DNA from: Pythium myriotylum
Lineage: Eukaryota > Oomycota > Peronosporomycetes > Pythiales > Pythiaceae
Length of the DNA: 64,000 nt
Assembly: GCA_023091665.1 (NCBI GenBank)
Contig: JALJCQ010000015.1
Location: 1,240,001 to 1,304,000 of the forward strand
Direction of reading: 5' to 3'
Both the position numbers and the translations under genes were made by a program. Below the pieces are notes generated by a model. The model ran no database searches and was not told the origin of the DNA. It saw only the letters and a program-made list of their open reading frames with translations. Shown one piece after another: positions 8,101 to 18,716 of the stretch. Each line of letters begins with the position of its first letter. Within the stretch, counting starts at the first letter, position 1.

Positions 8101-10050
8101 GGCGGCATTAGAACTATCACCGTACCACACGAACGACTGTGGTCTTTCCTGGAGGAGCTCTACTTCTTACACCAACAACACACAGAAACCAAAGACGAAA
8201 ACGAAAAAGCATGCCCACTCCATCGCGACTCGACTCGACTCGACTCAACTCGACTCAACTCAACTCAACCGTTGACCCTGGACGCGTCAAGACGAGCGCG
8301 CAGAACGACAAAGAGCCGAAGAGACGGAGACGCGAAGCGATGAAGAGACAAAGAGACAAAGAGACGAAGAGATCTAGGCGCACTGCTCCTCGCCGTCATC
8401 CTGGGACAAATCGACGACCCAGAAGCTCCGGTACTGTTGCTTGTTGTTGACGGCCTTGGCGGCGCCGAGGAACTTGAAGTCACCGAGCAAGTACTCGTCA
8501 CGGTCGGCGAGCTTGAGCCACTCGCTGACGGCCACCGAGGGGTTCTTGTAGCCGGCTCCAACGACTTCGTAGACACCCGCGGTGTCAAAACCCTGAGCTT
8601 GCGCGCGCTCCGTGGGCATGGAGCCGTCCTGGCCGACCGGACTGACGAAACCACCAGCGGCCATGGCGTTCGCTTGCTGCTGCGACGCCGCGGTGAGCTT
8701 GGTGTTGAGGCAGAGCTCCGAAAGTCCTTTTTGTGCACGCGCAGCGTTCACTGCTGTAAGGATCTCCTGGGCGACATTAGTGCTTTGGCGCAGAGAACGT
8801 GGTTCGAATGCTTCGGTGACTGACGACGAGACGGCAAGCACGAGCGCGATGCAAGTGGAGGCGATGAACTTCATTGCGGATGGATAAAAAGGTGGCTGGT
8901 GGCTGGTCTTGGCCGAGTGAATTGGGAAGTGAGCTTAAGCCGCGCATCCGTGGGCGGAGTTGAAGTCGAGATCCAAGTCAACTTGAAGAGGGTCGAGTTG
9001 AAGGCCGTCCTTTAGCCGATGGAAGTGGTGAACAAACGCCACGGAAGACAACCATCTGGTTCTTTTTTGTGGTATCTTCGCCATGTACACACAAGCAACT
9101 CATTCGAGTCGTGTCAGCTTGGTGTTATTGTTGAAAATTGAATAGTGGATCTTTGGCGGGAAGTCGACGAAGTGTTCACGATGACGATGATGATGACGAT
9201 GATGATGACGCAGGTGCGCAGTAATTCAAAATACCTAGGTGCATAGGTACTTCGAAGTGTAGCGCACAGATGCAGTTGCTTGGTTGTCGATTTGGGTTAC
9301 AGTAGTGAGCCCCAATGCAGTTGCTTGGAGCAGACCAAGGCCCGCGTGGGCCGCACGCAATACTGCACCAGATTCGTGCCCAGTGGCCGGCATTGTGGCG
9401 CGAATCTGCAGTCAGGCCCACTATCGTATTTGTCATCATAACGACTGGGGACTCATCCAAGAGTCCACTTTTGAATCAGTTGGCGAAGTGTGCGGCATGT
9501 ACTGTATCACAGTAATAGCTACAGCACTTTATGTGCAGGGTTTCGCGACTTTCAAAGGCAACATAATGTCACAGTACTATCATTAAATGATCACTGTGGT
9601 TTCATTTGGCTCGACGAGTGTAAAGTTCACACTCTTCCAGCCAAACGAAAACAAGTGAATCGGTGCGCGAAGCTGGAGGAGAAGGATATGGTAGTCTGTC
9701 GTTGTACGACTAGGGAGCCGAATACAATCCTGGATCAGGGTTGGCGCAAGAATAGCCGTGATGGAACGCAAGCTGAACCAAACTGGGGTGGGAAGCTACA
9801 CAAGGGATCCGTCAGTCAAACGATCAGCTTTATCTTCTCCAGGCGAAGCATTCACGACTGAATATGAATGCGTCCGAGACTATAAAAGCTGGTACTAACG
9901 TCACCTTTAGCAACCCTTAGTTCTCTACTCATCCGAGAGTATTCACCAAGTCCTAAATACTTGTTCGTTCCATAAGAAACAGTATTCAACTCTAAACTTC
10001 ACTCCACCACTAAAAACGCAACCACCCAAGCTGCATGAAGAGTGGATGAA
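8101..10050. repeat. Tandem CAP unit U1 (1950 bp), A/B hybrid
   Basis: Starts at ggcggcattag, which recurs at 10051, 12582 and 15098. Positions 8101 to about 8437 match the B-type units; from 8442 onward the unit matches the A-type first copy. It includes CAP copy 2 (8374-8874). Confidence 0.85.
8374..8874 (-). CDS. Secreted CAP protein, chimeric A/B copy 2
   Basis: 166 residues, differing from copy 1 only near the C-terminus: NNKQQY instead of NNKHQY, and EEQCA instead of EEECA. At DNA level its last roughly 64 coding bases and 3' flank (up to about 8437) carry all diagnostic bases of the B-type genes. From 8442 on it carries A-type bases, so the gene is a recombinant. It has the same signal peptide, single CAP domain, missing histidines, paired cysteines and Cys-Ala end. 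The promoter is identical to copy 1, with the initiator at 8926-8933. It is probably expressed like copy 1 unless the exchanged 3' UTR matters. Confidence 0.9.
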   Translation of the reverse strand: MKFIASTCIALVLAVSSSVTEAFEPRSLRQSTNVAQEILTAVNAARAQKGLSELCLNTKLTAASQQQANAMAAGGFVSPVGQDGSMPTERAQAQGFDTAGVYEVVGAGYKNPSVAVSEWLKLADRDEYLLGDFKFLGAAKAVNNKQQYRSFWVVDLSQDDGEEQCA

Positions 10051-10323
10051 GGCGGCATTAGAACTATCACCGTACCACACGAACGACTGTGGTCTTTCCT
10101 GGAGGAGCTCTACTTCTTACACCAACAACACACAGAAACCAAAGACGAAAACGAAAAAGCATGCCCACTCCATCGCGACTCGACTCGACTCGACTCAACT
10201 CGACTCAACTCAACTCAACCGTTGACCCTGGACGCGTCAAGACGAGCGCGCAGAACGACAAAGAGCCGAAGAGACGGAGACGCGAAGCGATGAAGAGACA
10301 AAGAGACAAAGAGACGAAGAGAT

Positions 10324-10842
10324 CTAGGCGCACTGCTCCTCGCCGTCATCCTGGGACAAATCGACGACCCAGAAGCTCCGGTACTGTTGCTGGTTGTTGA
10401 CGGCCTTGGCGGCGCCGAGGAACTTGAAGTCGCCGAGCAAGTACTGGTCGCGGTCGGCGAGCTTGAGCCACTCGCTGACGGCCACCGAGGGGTTCTTGTA
10501 GCCGGCACCGACGACTTCGAAGACCGCCTGCGTGTCGAACCCGAGCGCCTGCGCGCGCTCCGTGGGCATGGAGCCGTCCTGGCCGACCGGGCTGATGTAG
10601 CCACCGGCGGCCATCGAGTTCGCTTGCTGCTGCGACGCCGCGGTGAGCTTGGTGTTGAGGCAGAGTGCCGAGAGGCCGCTCTGGGCGCGTGCGGTGTTGA
10701 TGGCGGTGAGAATCTGCTGGGCGACGTCGGAGCCTTGCTGCAGCACGCGAGCGTCGGAGGCGGTGGTGTTGTGCGCCGAGACCGAGACCGACGTCGAGAC
10801 GGCAAGCACGAGAGCGAAGCAAGTGGAGGCGACGAACTTCAT
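10324..10842 (-). CDS. Secreted CAP protein, subtype B, copy 3
   Basis: 172 residues from the ATG at 10842, where the signal peptide MKFVASTCFALVLAVSTSVS begins. The frame is open for another 107 codons upstream, but that stretch is 5' UTR and promoter, including the heptamer repeat. Differences from subtype A are a sequon-bearing linker after the signal peptide (AHNTTASD) and D-Q-Y instead of D-E-Y. The CAP domain again lacks both histidines (I-S-P-V-G, D-R-D-Q-Y) and ends in E-Q-C-A. The initiator at 11010-11017 places the heptamer repeat inside a 5' leader of about 170 nt. Copies 4 and 5 encode the same protein. Confidence 0.9.
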   Translation of the reverse strand: MKFVASTCFALVLAVSTSVSVSAHNTTASDARVLQQGSDVAQQILTAINTARAQSGLSALCLNTKLTAASQQQANSMAAGGYISPVGQDGSMPTERAQALGFDTQAVFEVVGAGYKNPSVAVSEWLKLADRDQYLLGDFKFLGAAKAVNNQQQYRSFWVVDLSQDDGEEQCA

Positions 10843-10883
10843 GGTGGATGTGGGCGTGGCGAGGGAGGTGGTGGAAACTGGAG

Positions 10884-10952
10884 GCTGGTAGCTGGTAGCT
10901 GGTAGCTGGTAGCTGGTAGCTGGTAGCTGGTAGCTGGTAGCTGGTAGCTGGT
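10884..10952. repeat. GCTGGTA heptamer microsatellite in CAP copy 3 leader
   Basis: About ten tandem heptamers between the initiator and the ATG of the minus-strand gene. Matching tracts lie at 13415-13483 and 15931-16014 with different lengths and a single gatagct variant unit. Confidence 0.9.
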
Positions 10953-11009
10953 GGTCGGTGGTTGGTGGTGTGTGGTGTGTGGGTGGGTGACGGAGACCGG
11001 GTAGATTGG

Positions 11010-11017
11010 GGAATGAG
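11010..11017 (-). promoter_or_regulatory. Oomycete initiator element of CAP copy 3
   Basis: CTCATTCC on the minus strand matches YTCANTYY perfectly, followed by CCAATCTACC, a weak FPR. Identical elements occur at 13541-13548 and 16071-16078 for copies 4 and 5. Confidence 0.65.
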
Positions 11018-11190
11018 CTCTCGCCGCGCGTCCCGGGTCGCGGATCCGGGTCGAGCGTCGCGTCGATAGTGGTCGAGTCGGAGCTTCCGTCTCGTGTGCG
11101 GACGGAAGGATAGGGCGCTGACCGAAGAAGCGCACGAGAGCCCAGCCACTCTCGAGACACCACTCAAGCCACCCTCGAGAGCCGTTTGGG

Positions 11191-11224
<34 letters not shown>

Positions 11225-12007
11225 GGCTTGTCCGTTTCGTTGGCGACAGCTACGTATGCGCAGCGCTGAATCATGTGGAAGCGAGGCGTCCAAATTTCTG
11301 AGAAGGCGAGGAAAGTGGACAGGTCACGCGTGACCAAGTAAAGGCAGCGGTGTCACCCACCAGCTAACCGCGATGCGGAGGTCGCTGATCGATGAGGTAC
11401 GTACAGACCGTACAGACCGTATCTGGTACAGTCTGGACGCCAAGTCTTGTTGGGTGAGTGCCTGTAAAGGGTTGGGTTGCAACGAGATGAGATGGTATCG
11501 TGTTGTGAGGCCACAAGCCACGCTGCCACAAGCCACGCGACTCAAGTCACGAGCCAGCAGACGCAAACCACGAACTACGAACTACGAACCACGAACCTCG
11601 AGACACGACGCTCTCGCTCTTGCTCTCGGTCCTGCTCTTGCTCTTGCTCTCGGTCCTGCTCCTGCTGTTTGTCTTGGTCTCAGTCTTGGTCTCGGTTTTG
11701 GTCTTGGTCTTGGGTCTTGGTCTTGGCCTTAGTCTTGCTCGTGGTCTTGGTCTTGCTTTTGTGCCCTGGGTCTGGCTCCAACACCCCAACGTGGCGGACC
11801 AACCACCTATGCTTCCGCGCTTCTGTGCGTCCGTGCTTGATCGACAGCATCGAAAAGCAGCGTGCCACGCCGACGGTCACACATCCACGACGAACAAACA
11901 ACGAGACAAGTAAGCACATGGAATCATTCGCGTTCCTCGCGTGATACTGGATTCGACTAAACCGGATGGATCGTGGGCCAGTCACCTCCACGGTTCGTTC
12001 GCTGTCC

Positions 12008-12041
<34 letters not shown>

Positions 12042-12581
12042 CTCGTGAAACTCACCACAATCAGTACAGCCAGACCAGCACAGTCTGCCTTGAGGACGAC
12101 ATGCAAACCACCACGGCTGTCTCGGTCTTGTCTCGGCCTTGTGCGAATCCTGAGAATGCTCCATTGCATCGGCCACTACCACCAGTCGTTTGCGACTGTC
12201 AACAGTATACTACCAATAGTCATTGGCATTTGGGCTTCGCCCGATGCCAAACTGGCTTCTGTCCTCACCACTCACCACTCACCACTCACCACTCACCACT
12301 CACCACTCACCACTCACCACTCACCACTCACCACTCCACACTCGCCAGCATACCGTTCTGTACCGCGCAACTCCATATGATCATCGCCACAGTCCACAAA
12401 CGAGCGCTACGATTTATAGCTCCGTGCGTGCTCTACACAACGCGTGCAGCGAACAAACATCATCTATCCCAGAGACTAATGAAGTATAACTAATATATCT
12501 CCAACACGAAAGAGATCCACGCGATCCACGCGACCGCACAAGCTGTGACGTGTCTTGCAAAACGTGTACAGAGTGTATAAA

Positions 12582-14529
12582 GGCGGCATTAGAACTATCA
12601 CCGTACCACACGAACGACTGTGGTCTTTCCTGGAGGAGCTCTACTTCTTACACCAACAACACACAGAAACCAAAGACGAAAACGAAAAAGCATGCCCACT
12701 CCATCGCGACTCGACTCGACTCGACTCAACTCGACTCAACTCAACTCAACCGTTGACCCTGGACGCGTCAAGACGAGCGCGCAGAACGACAAAGAGCCGA
12801 AGAGACGGAGACGCGAAGCGATGAAGAGACAAAGAGACAAAGAGACGAAGAGATCTAGGCGCACTGCTCCTCGCCGTCATCCTGGGACAAATCGACGACC
12901 CAGAAGCTCCGGTACTGTTGCTGGTTGTTGACGGCCTTGGCGGCGCCGAGGAACTTGAAGTCGCCGAGCAAGTACTGGTCGCGGTCGGCGAGCTTGAGCC
13001 ACTCGCTGACGGCCACCGAGGGGTTCTTGTAGCCGGCACCGACGACTTCGAAGACCGCCTGCGTGTCGAACCCGAGCGCCTGCGCGCGCTCCGTGGGCAT
13101 GGAGCCGTCCTGGCCGACCGGGCTGATGTAGCCACCGGCGGCCATCGAGTTCGCTTGCTGCTGCGACGCCGCGGTGAGCTTGGTGTTGAGGCAGAGTGCC
13201 GAGAGGCCGCTCTGGGCGCGTGCGGTGTTGATGGCGGTGAGAATCTGCTGGGCGACGTCGGAGCCTTGCTGCAGCACGCGAGCGTCGGAGGCGGTGGTGT
13301 TGTGCGCCGAGACCGAGACCGACGTCGAGACGGCAAGCACGAGAGCGAAGCAAGTGGAGGCGACGAACTTCATGGTGGATGTGGGCGTGGCGAGGGAGGT
13401 GGTGGAAACTGGAGGCTGGTAGCTGGTAGCTGGTAGCTGGTAGCTGGTAGCTGGTAGCTGATAGCTGGTAGCTGGTAGCTGGTGGTCGGTGGTTGGTGGT
13501 GTGTGGTGTGTGGGTGGGTGACGGAGACCGGGTAGATTGGGGAATGAGCTCTCGCCGCGCGTCCCGGGTCGCGGATCCGGGTCGAGCGTCGCGTCGATAG
13601 TGGTCGAGTCGGAGCTTCCGTCTCGTGTGCGGACGGAAGGATAGGGCGCTGACCGAAGAAGCGCACGAGAGCCCAGCCACTCTCGAGACACCACTCAAGC
13701 CACCCTCGAGAGCCGTTTGGGTTGTTGTTGTTGTTGTTGTTGTTGTGGCTTGTCCGTTTCGTTGGCGACAGCTACGTATGCGCAGCGCTGAATCATGTGG
13801 AAGCGAGGCGTCCAAATTTCTGAGAAGGCGAGGAAAGTGGACAGGTCACGCGTGACCAAGTAAAGGCAGCGGTGTCACCCACCAGCTAACCGCGATGCGG
13901 AGGTCGCTGATCGATGAGGTACGTACAGACCGTACAGACCGTATCTGGTACAGTCTGGACGCCAAGTCTTGTTGGGTGAGTGCCTGTAAAGGGTTGGGTT
14001 GCAACGAGATGAGATGGTATCGTGTTGTGAGGCCACAAGCCACGCTGCCACAAGCCACGCGACTCAAGTCACGAGCCAGCAGACGCAAACCACGAACTAC
14101 GAACTACGAACCACGAACCTCGAGACACGACGCTCTCGCTCTTGCTCTCGGTCCTGCTCTTGCTCTTGCTCTCGGTCCTGCTCCTGCTGTTTGTCTTGGT
14201 CTCAGTCTTGGTCTCGGTTTTGGTCTTGGTCTTGGGTCTTGGTCTTGGCCTTAGTCTTGCTCGTGGTCTTGGTCTTGCTTTTGTGCCCTGGGTCTGGCTC
14301 CAACACCCCAACGTGGCGGACCAACCACCTATGCTTCCGCGCTTCTGTGCGTCCGTGCTTGATCGACAGCATCGAAAAGCAGCGTGCCACGCCGACGGTC
14401 ACACATCCACGACGAACAAACAACGAGACAAGTAAGCACATGGAATCATTCGCGTTCCTCGCGTGATACTGGATTCGACTAAACCGGATGGATCGTGGGC
14501 CAGTCACCTCCACGGTTCGTTCGCTGTCC

Positions 14530-14564
<35 letters not shown>

Positions 14565-15097
14565 CTCGTGAAACTCACCACAATCAGTACAGCCAGACCA
14601 GCACAGTCTGCCTTGAGGACGACATGCAAACCACCACGGCTGTCTCGGTCTTGTCTCGGCCTTGTGCGAATCCTGAGAATGCTCCATTGCATCGGCCACT
14701 ACCACCAGTCGTTTGCGACTGTCAACAGTATACTACCAATAGTCATTGGCATTTGGGCTTCGCCCGATGCCAAACTGGCTTCTGTCCTCACCACTCACCA
14801 CTCACCACTCACCACTCACCACTCACCACTCACCACTCACCACTCACCACTCCACACTCGCCAGCATACCGTTCTGTACCGCGCAACTCCATATGATCAT
14901 CGCCACAGTCCACAAACGAGCGCTACGATTTATAGCTCCGTGCGTGCTCTACACAACGCGTGCAGCGAACAAACATCATCTATCCCAGAGACTAATGAAG
15001 TATAACTAATATATCTCCAACACGAAAGAGATCCACGCGATCCACGCGACCGCACAAGCTGTGACGTGTCTTGCAAAACGTGTACAGAGTGTATAAA
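12582..15097. repeat. Tandem CAP unit U3 (2516 bp), B type
   Basis: Near-identical to U2. The differences I can see are simple-repeat lengths: GTT tract 13720-13746, thirty-one T at 14534-14564, shorter CACCACT tract at about 14786-14852, and one variant heptamer. Confidence 0.88.
12855..13373 (-). CDS. Secreted CAP protein, subtype B, copy 4
   Basis: 172 residues, identical in sequence to copy 3 over the whole protein, with the same signal peptide, histidine-less CAP domain, two cysteines and Cys-Ala terminus. The initiator is at 13541-13548 and the leader holds the heptamer tract 13415-13483. Identity of gene and flanks over 2.5 kb points to very recent unequal crossing-over or ongoing homogenisation. 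Confidence 0.9.
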   Translation of the reverse strand: MKFVASTCFALVLAVSTSVSVSAHNTTASDARVLQQGSDVAQQILTAINTARAQSGLSALCLNTKLTAASQQQANSMAAGGYISPVGQDGSMPTERAQALGFDTQAVFEVVGAGYKNPSVAVSEWLKLADRDQYLLGDFKFLGAAKAVNNQQQYRSFWVVDLSQDDGEEQCA

Positions 15098-16410
15098 GGC
15101 GGCATTAGAACTATCACCGTACCACACGAACGACTGTGGTCTTTCCTGGAGGAGCTCTACTTCTTACACCAACAACACACAGAAACCAAAGACGAAAACG
15201 AAAAAGCATGCCCACTCCATCGCGACTCGACTCGACTCGACTCAACTCGACTCAACTCAACTCAACCGTTGACCCTGGACGCGTCAAGACGAGCGCGCAG
15301 AACGACAAAGAGCCGAAGAGACGGAGACGCGAAGCGATGAAGAGACAAAGAGACAAAGAGACGAAGAGATCTAGGCGCACTGCTCCTCGCCGTCATCCTG
15401 GGACAAATCGACGACCCAGAAGCTCCGGTACTGTTGCTGGTTGTTGACGGCCTTGGCGGCGCCGAGGAACTTGAAGTCGCCGAGCAAGTACTGGTCGCGG
15501 TCGGCGAGCTTGAGCCACTCGCTGACGGCCACCGAGGGGTTCTTGTAGCCGGCACCGACGACTTCGAAGACCGCCTGCGTGTCGAACCCGAGCGCCTGCG
15601 CGCGCTCCGTGGGCATGGAGCCGTCCTGGCCGACCGGGCTGATGTAGCCACCGGCGGCCATCGAGTTCGCTTGCTGCTGCGACGCCGCGGTGAGCTTGGT
15701 GTTGAGGCAGAGTGCCGAGAGGCCGCTCTGGGCGCGTGCGGTGTTGATGGCGGTGAGAATCTGCTGGGCGACGTCGGAGCCTTGCTGCAGCACGCGAGCG
15801 TCGGAGGCGGTGGTGTTGTGCGCCGAGACCGAGACCGACGTCGAGACGGCAAGCACGAGAGCGAAGCAAGTGGAGGCGACGAACTTCATGGTGGATGTGG
15901 GCGTGGCGAGGGAGGTGGTGGAAACTGGAGGCTGGTAGCTGGTAGCTGGTAGCTGGTAGCTGGTAGCTGGTAGCTGGTAGCTGGTAGCTGGTAGCTGATA
16001 GCTGGTAGCTGGTGGTCGGTGGTTGGTGGTGTGTGGTGTGTGGGTGGGTGACGGAGACCGGGTAGATTGGGGAATGAGCTCTCGCCGCGCGTCCCGGGTC
16101 GCGGATCCGGGTCGAGCGTCGCGTCGATAGTGGTCGAGTCGGAGCTTCCGTCTCGTGTGCGGACGGAAGGATAGGGCGCTGACCGAAGAAGCGCACGAGA
16201 GCCCAGCCACTCTCGAGACACCACTCAAGCCACCCTCGAGAGCCGTTTGGGTTGTTGTTGTTGTTGTTGTTGTTGTGGCTTGTCCGTTTCGTTGGCGACA
16301 GCTACGTATGCGCAGCGCTGAATCATGTGGAAGCGAGGCGTCCAAATTTCTGAGAAGGCGAGGAAAGTGGACAGGTCACGCGTGACCAAGTAAAGGCAGC
16401 GGTGTCACCC
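15098..16410. repeat. Truncated tandem CAP unit U4, B type
   Basis: Matches U2/U3 from ggcggcattag at 15098 to the sequence ending ggtgtcaccc at 16410, where identity stops abruptly. This is the right boundary of the array. Confidence 0.85.
15371..15889 (-). CDS. Secreted CAP protein, subtype B, copy 5
   Basis: 172 residues, same protein as copies 3 and 4. Its leader has the longest heptamer tract of the array (15931-16014) and the initiator at 16071-16078. The upstream duplicated DNA ends at 16410, so its distal promoter differs from copies 3 and 4. An open frame continues upstream of the ATG through the heptamer repeat, but the signal peptide fixes the start. Confidence 0.9.
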   Translation of the reverse strand: MKFVASTCFALVLAVSTSVSVSAHNTTASDARVLQQGSDVAQQILTAINTARAQSGLSALCLNTKLTAASQQQANSMAAGGYISPVGQDGSMPTERAQALGFDTQAVFEVVGAGYKNPSVAVSEWLKLADRDQYLLGDFKFLGAAKAVNNQQQYRSFWVVDLSQDDGEEQCA

Positions 16411-16778
16411 TCGGTGGGTAATACAGCTGCCCACTAGGCTTGACCAGCTAGTCGCGCTGTGGCGAATTAGATTCAGAAGACAATTCAATTAGATTCGTAA
16501 GCTGTCTTTATCCAGCTCACCTGTCTCTTTTGTCGTTTACGATTTACCCGACGTTGGGTTAGTTGCAGTAATCCGAACTGTCTCTGATTTGGAAACCACT
16601 AATCGTACTTAGTACACTACTACTTTTAGTTGCACCGGAACCCTCTCCAACATGTTTTTTGTATGGAGTTCTGGGTGGCGCACGGAGCTACACCTAATTG
16701 TACGGTTGGATAAAAAGATGCTATTGTCTCTACCTAATCTCGCATCATATCGGTCTTAGCATGTGGTAGGCAGCTTGC
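16411..16778. other. Unique intergenic spacer after the CAP array
   Basis: 368 bp of AT-richer single-copy DNA between the array boundary and the stop of the exchanger gene. I see no gene or repeat in it. Confidence 0.5.
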
Positions 16779-18716
16779 TCACAACAATCCCAAACCATGG
16801 AGGTAGCTAAAAACGACATACACGACGTAGAGCATTACCATGACTGCACCAACGGAGCGACGAAGTCGCCACTTCGATAGAATCAAAAGCGTCACAACAG
16901 TCACCAGCACTCCAAAGAGGATGAAGATCGATATCTCGAGGTCGTCAGTGCTGATAACTACCGGCTCGCCGTAAACGAGGTTGGATAGGAAGAATGGGAA
17001 CCCCAGTCCAAGCAAGATGTCGAAGACGTTGCTTCCTAGGGCGTTCGACACAGCCATGTCACCGTGGCCATCGCGAGCGACGAGAATTGAGCTGAGCGCG
17101 TCTGGAATCGAAGTGCCAGCTGCAAGGATTGTGAGACCCATCAGTGGAGACGGAATACCTGCGATGCAGCCGAAACGAGTAGCGTAAACAACTGTGTAAT
17201 GGGAGAGCACAGCAATCCACGCAATTGAGACCAGAAAAGTCGCCGAGAAGCCTACTGTACCCGAAAAAACAGGATACCGGCAATCTGGTATGGTGAGTCG
17301 CATCGGAATGACGATCGGCCGCGTGAAGAAGAACCATGCCTTGGAGAAGAAGCCGTCTGGCATTGTGTAGACCTCCTCGAAGTAGGGTCCGAGCTCCTCT
17401 TGTTGTTCCTCCTCTGGATCATCTTGGATCGAGTGTGCTGACTTGACAGAAGCTGCGATTGCGGCTTGAGAGATTGTCGATGCGTCGAGAGGACGGAGTG
17501 AGCCAGTGACTGTGTGCTTGCTGCTTGTGGTCGTTGAATCAGACTCGGAAAAGCTTGCGAGCTGGCTACTCGCAGCTGATGATGATCGGCGCGAGCTCTG
17601 CTCCTGTGACATTGTGTGGTTGTTTTGAAACATTCTGTACTTTGAGCGGAACATCGGGTTTAACTTGGATTGTGAGCCGATACGATGGGGGTGGTGGTGG
17701 CCTGTGCCTGCCGTATGCGCTCCACGTGATGATGATCCAGCCGACGATTGACGTCTTAGGCCTTCGGAGACACCATGCTCAACGCGCTCGACATCAATCG
17801 TCCACGCACGCCGCTCGCTATCTGATGGGGCCAAACTCAAGCTCAAGCTGCTGCTTTGCTTCAATTGAGACTCCACGAGCTGTGCTGCACGGTTTGCTTG
17901 AGCTTGAGCGATGGCTTCCTGTTTGGCCTGAATTTCGTTGAGCTCATCATCTTCCTTGCGCTTGCAACACGCATTTGTCACACGCTCGTTTTGGCTCATA
18001 AAGATGCAGTATCCAATGTACGAAGCGAAGAGTACCACAGACTCTAGGACATTGACACTTCCATCCCAAATTGAGAAGGTGAGCACAATTATCGCCCAGC
18101 AGTACCAAAGGGAATCGCGGAGCAATGGTCGCCAATCGAGCATGAGCACCTGCCCGGCAAGCAGCGCTGACAGCGAAATGATGATAAGGATGTTGAAGAT
18201 CGCGGAACCGACGATCGTACCGATTCCCATAGACCCCTCCGGTTTGTTGAAGACGTTGTCAGCGAGTGATACGAAGAGCTCCGGCGCCGACGACCCAGCG
18301 GCCATGAAGGTGGCGCCTGCGACGTCTTGTGAGAGCGCGAGTTTTTCCGTGATGCGCTCGAGCGCGGTGACAAAGTAGTCATCACAGACGATTGCGAGCG
18401 CCACGAAGATGTAAACCAGCAGGAAGACGTAGAGCACGATTCCTCCTTGCTCTTCCCACTCGGCTGTCACGCCGCACGTCTCGGCACCAGTGGCATCGGT
18501 CGTGGCGTTGGCCGTGACGGTTGTTTCTTCCCACGGCAGCGCCGAGTGGACGCGCACGCGGACGTGGAGACTTTCGGTCGTGAGCTGGCGAGAAGCGACG
18601 GGAGCGGACTTTGCCGACGACGAGAGCAGCAGTGCCGCGCAGCCGAGCGCGAGCAGCAGGCCGCCCGAGACGGCGCGGATGCGCTGGCGCAGCACGCGGC
18701 GCCCGACAGAGCGCAT
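16779..18716 (-). CDS. Sodium/calcium-potassium exchanger (NCKX/SLC24 type)
   Basis: 645 residues, a CaCA-superfamily cation antiporter expected to export Ca2+ across the plasma or an internal membrane. An N-terminal hydrophobic segment (about 15-33) looks like a signal sequence and precedes a short extracellular part. The alpha-1 repeat lies at about 130-182 with the A-A-G-S-S-A-P-E-L core and G-S-A-I-F-N. A large hydrophilic loop follows (about 245-455), rich in Ser, Gln and basic stretches and probably regulatory. The alpha-2 repeat lies at about 525-572 with A-A-G-T-S-I-P-D and G-S-N-V-F-D. The acidic residues of both repeats needed for ion binding are present. The Asp in alpha-2 S-I-P-D is typical of K+-dependent NCKX proteins. 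The start is the first in-frame ATG and gives a sensible signal anchor. Confidence 0.9.
   Translation of the reverse strand: MRSVGRRVLRQRIRAVSGGLLLALGCAALLLSSSAKSAPVASRQLTTESLHVRVRVHSALPWEETTVTANATTDATGAETCGVTAEWEEQGGIVLYVFLLVYIFVALAIVCDDYFVTALERITEKLALSQDVAGATFMAAGSSAPELFVSLADNVFNKPEGSMGIGTIVGSAIFNILIIISLSALLAGQVLMLDWRPLLRDSLWYCWAIIVLTFSIWDGSVNVLESVVLFASYIGYCIFMSQNERVTNACCKRKEDDELNEIQAKQEAIAQAQANRAAQLVESQLKQSSSLSLSLAPSDSERRAWTIDVERVEHGVSEGLRRQSSAGSSSRGAHTAGTGHHHPHRIGSQSKLNPMFRSKYRMFQNNHTMSQEQSSRRSSSAASSQLASFSESDSTTTSSKHTVTGSLRPLDASTISQAAIAASVKSAHSIQDDPEEEQQEELGPYFEEVYTMPDGFFSKAWFFFTRPIVIPMRLTIPDCRYPVFSGTVGFSATFLVSIAWIAVLSHYTVVYATRFGCIAGIPSPLMGLTILAAGTSIPDALSSILVARDGHGDMAVSNALGSNVFDILLGLGFPFFLSNLVYGEPVVISTDDLEISIFILFGVLVTVVTLLILSKWRLRRSVGAVMVMLYVVYVVFSYLHGLGLL

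Larger units (their letters stand above)
10051..12581. repeat. Tandem CAP unit U2 (2531 bp), B type
   Basis: Includes CAP copy 3 (10324-10842). Its upstream half carries a chain of simple repeats: GCTGGTA heptamers at 10884-10952, GTT at 11190-11224, a CTTGGT-rich tract at about 11620-11757, thirty T at 12012-12041 and CACCACT heptamers at about 12264-12337. It is almost identical to U3 apart from the lengths of these repeats. Confidence 0.88.

Noticed and set aside
10843..11163. N-terminal extension of CAP copy 3 (107 extra codons, also in copies 4 and 5)
   Set aside because: It would bury the signal peptide, translates a microsatellite, and lies across the initiator and leader.
11547..11944. 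Lys-Thr, Ser-Arg and Leu-rich ORFs in the CTTGGT tract (also 14069-14466)
   Set aside because: Low-complexity translations of simple repeats in several frames.
12264..12337. CRISPR-like regular repeat
   Set aside because: It is a pure CACCACT heptamer microsatellite without spacers, in a eukaryotic genome.
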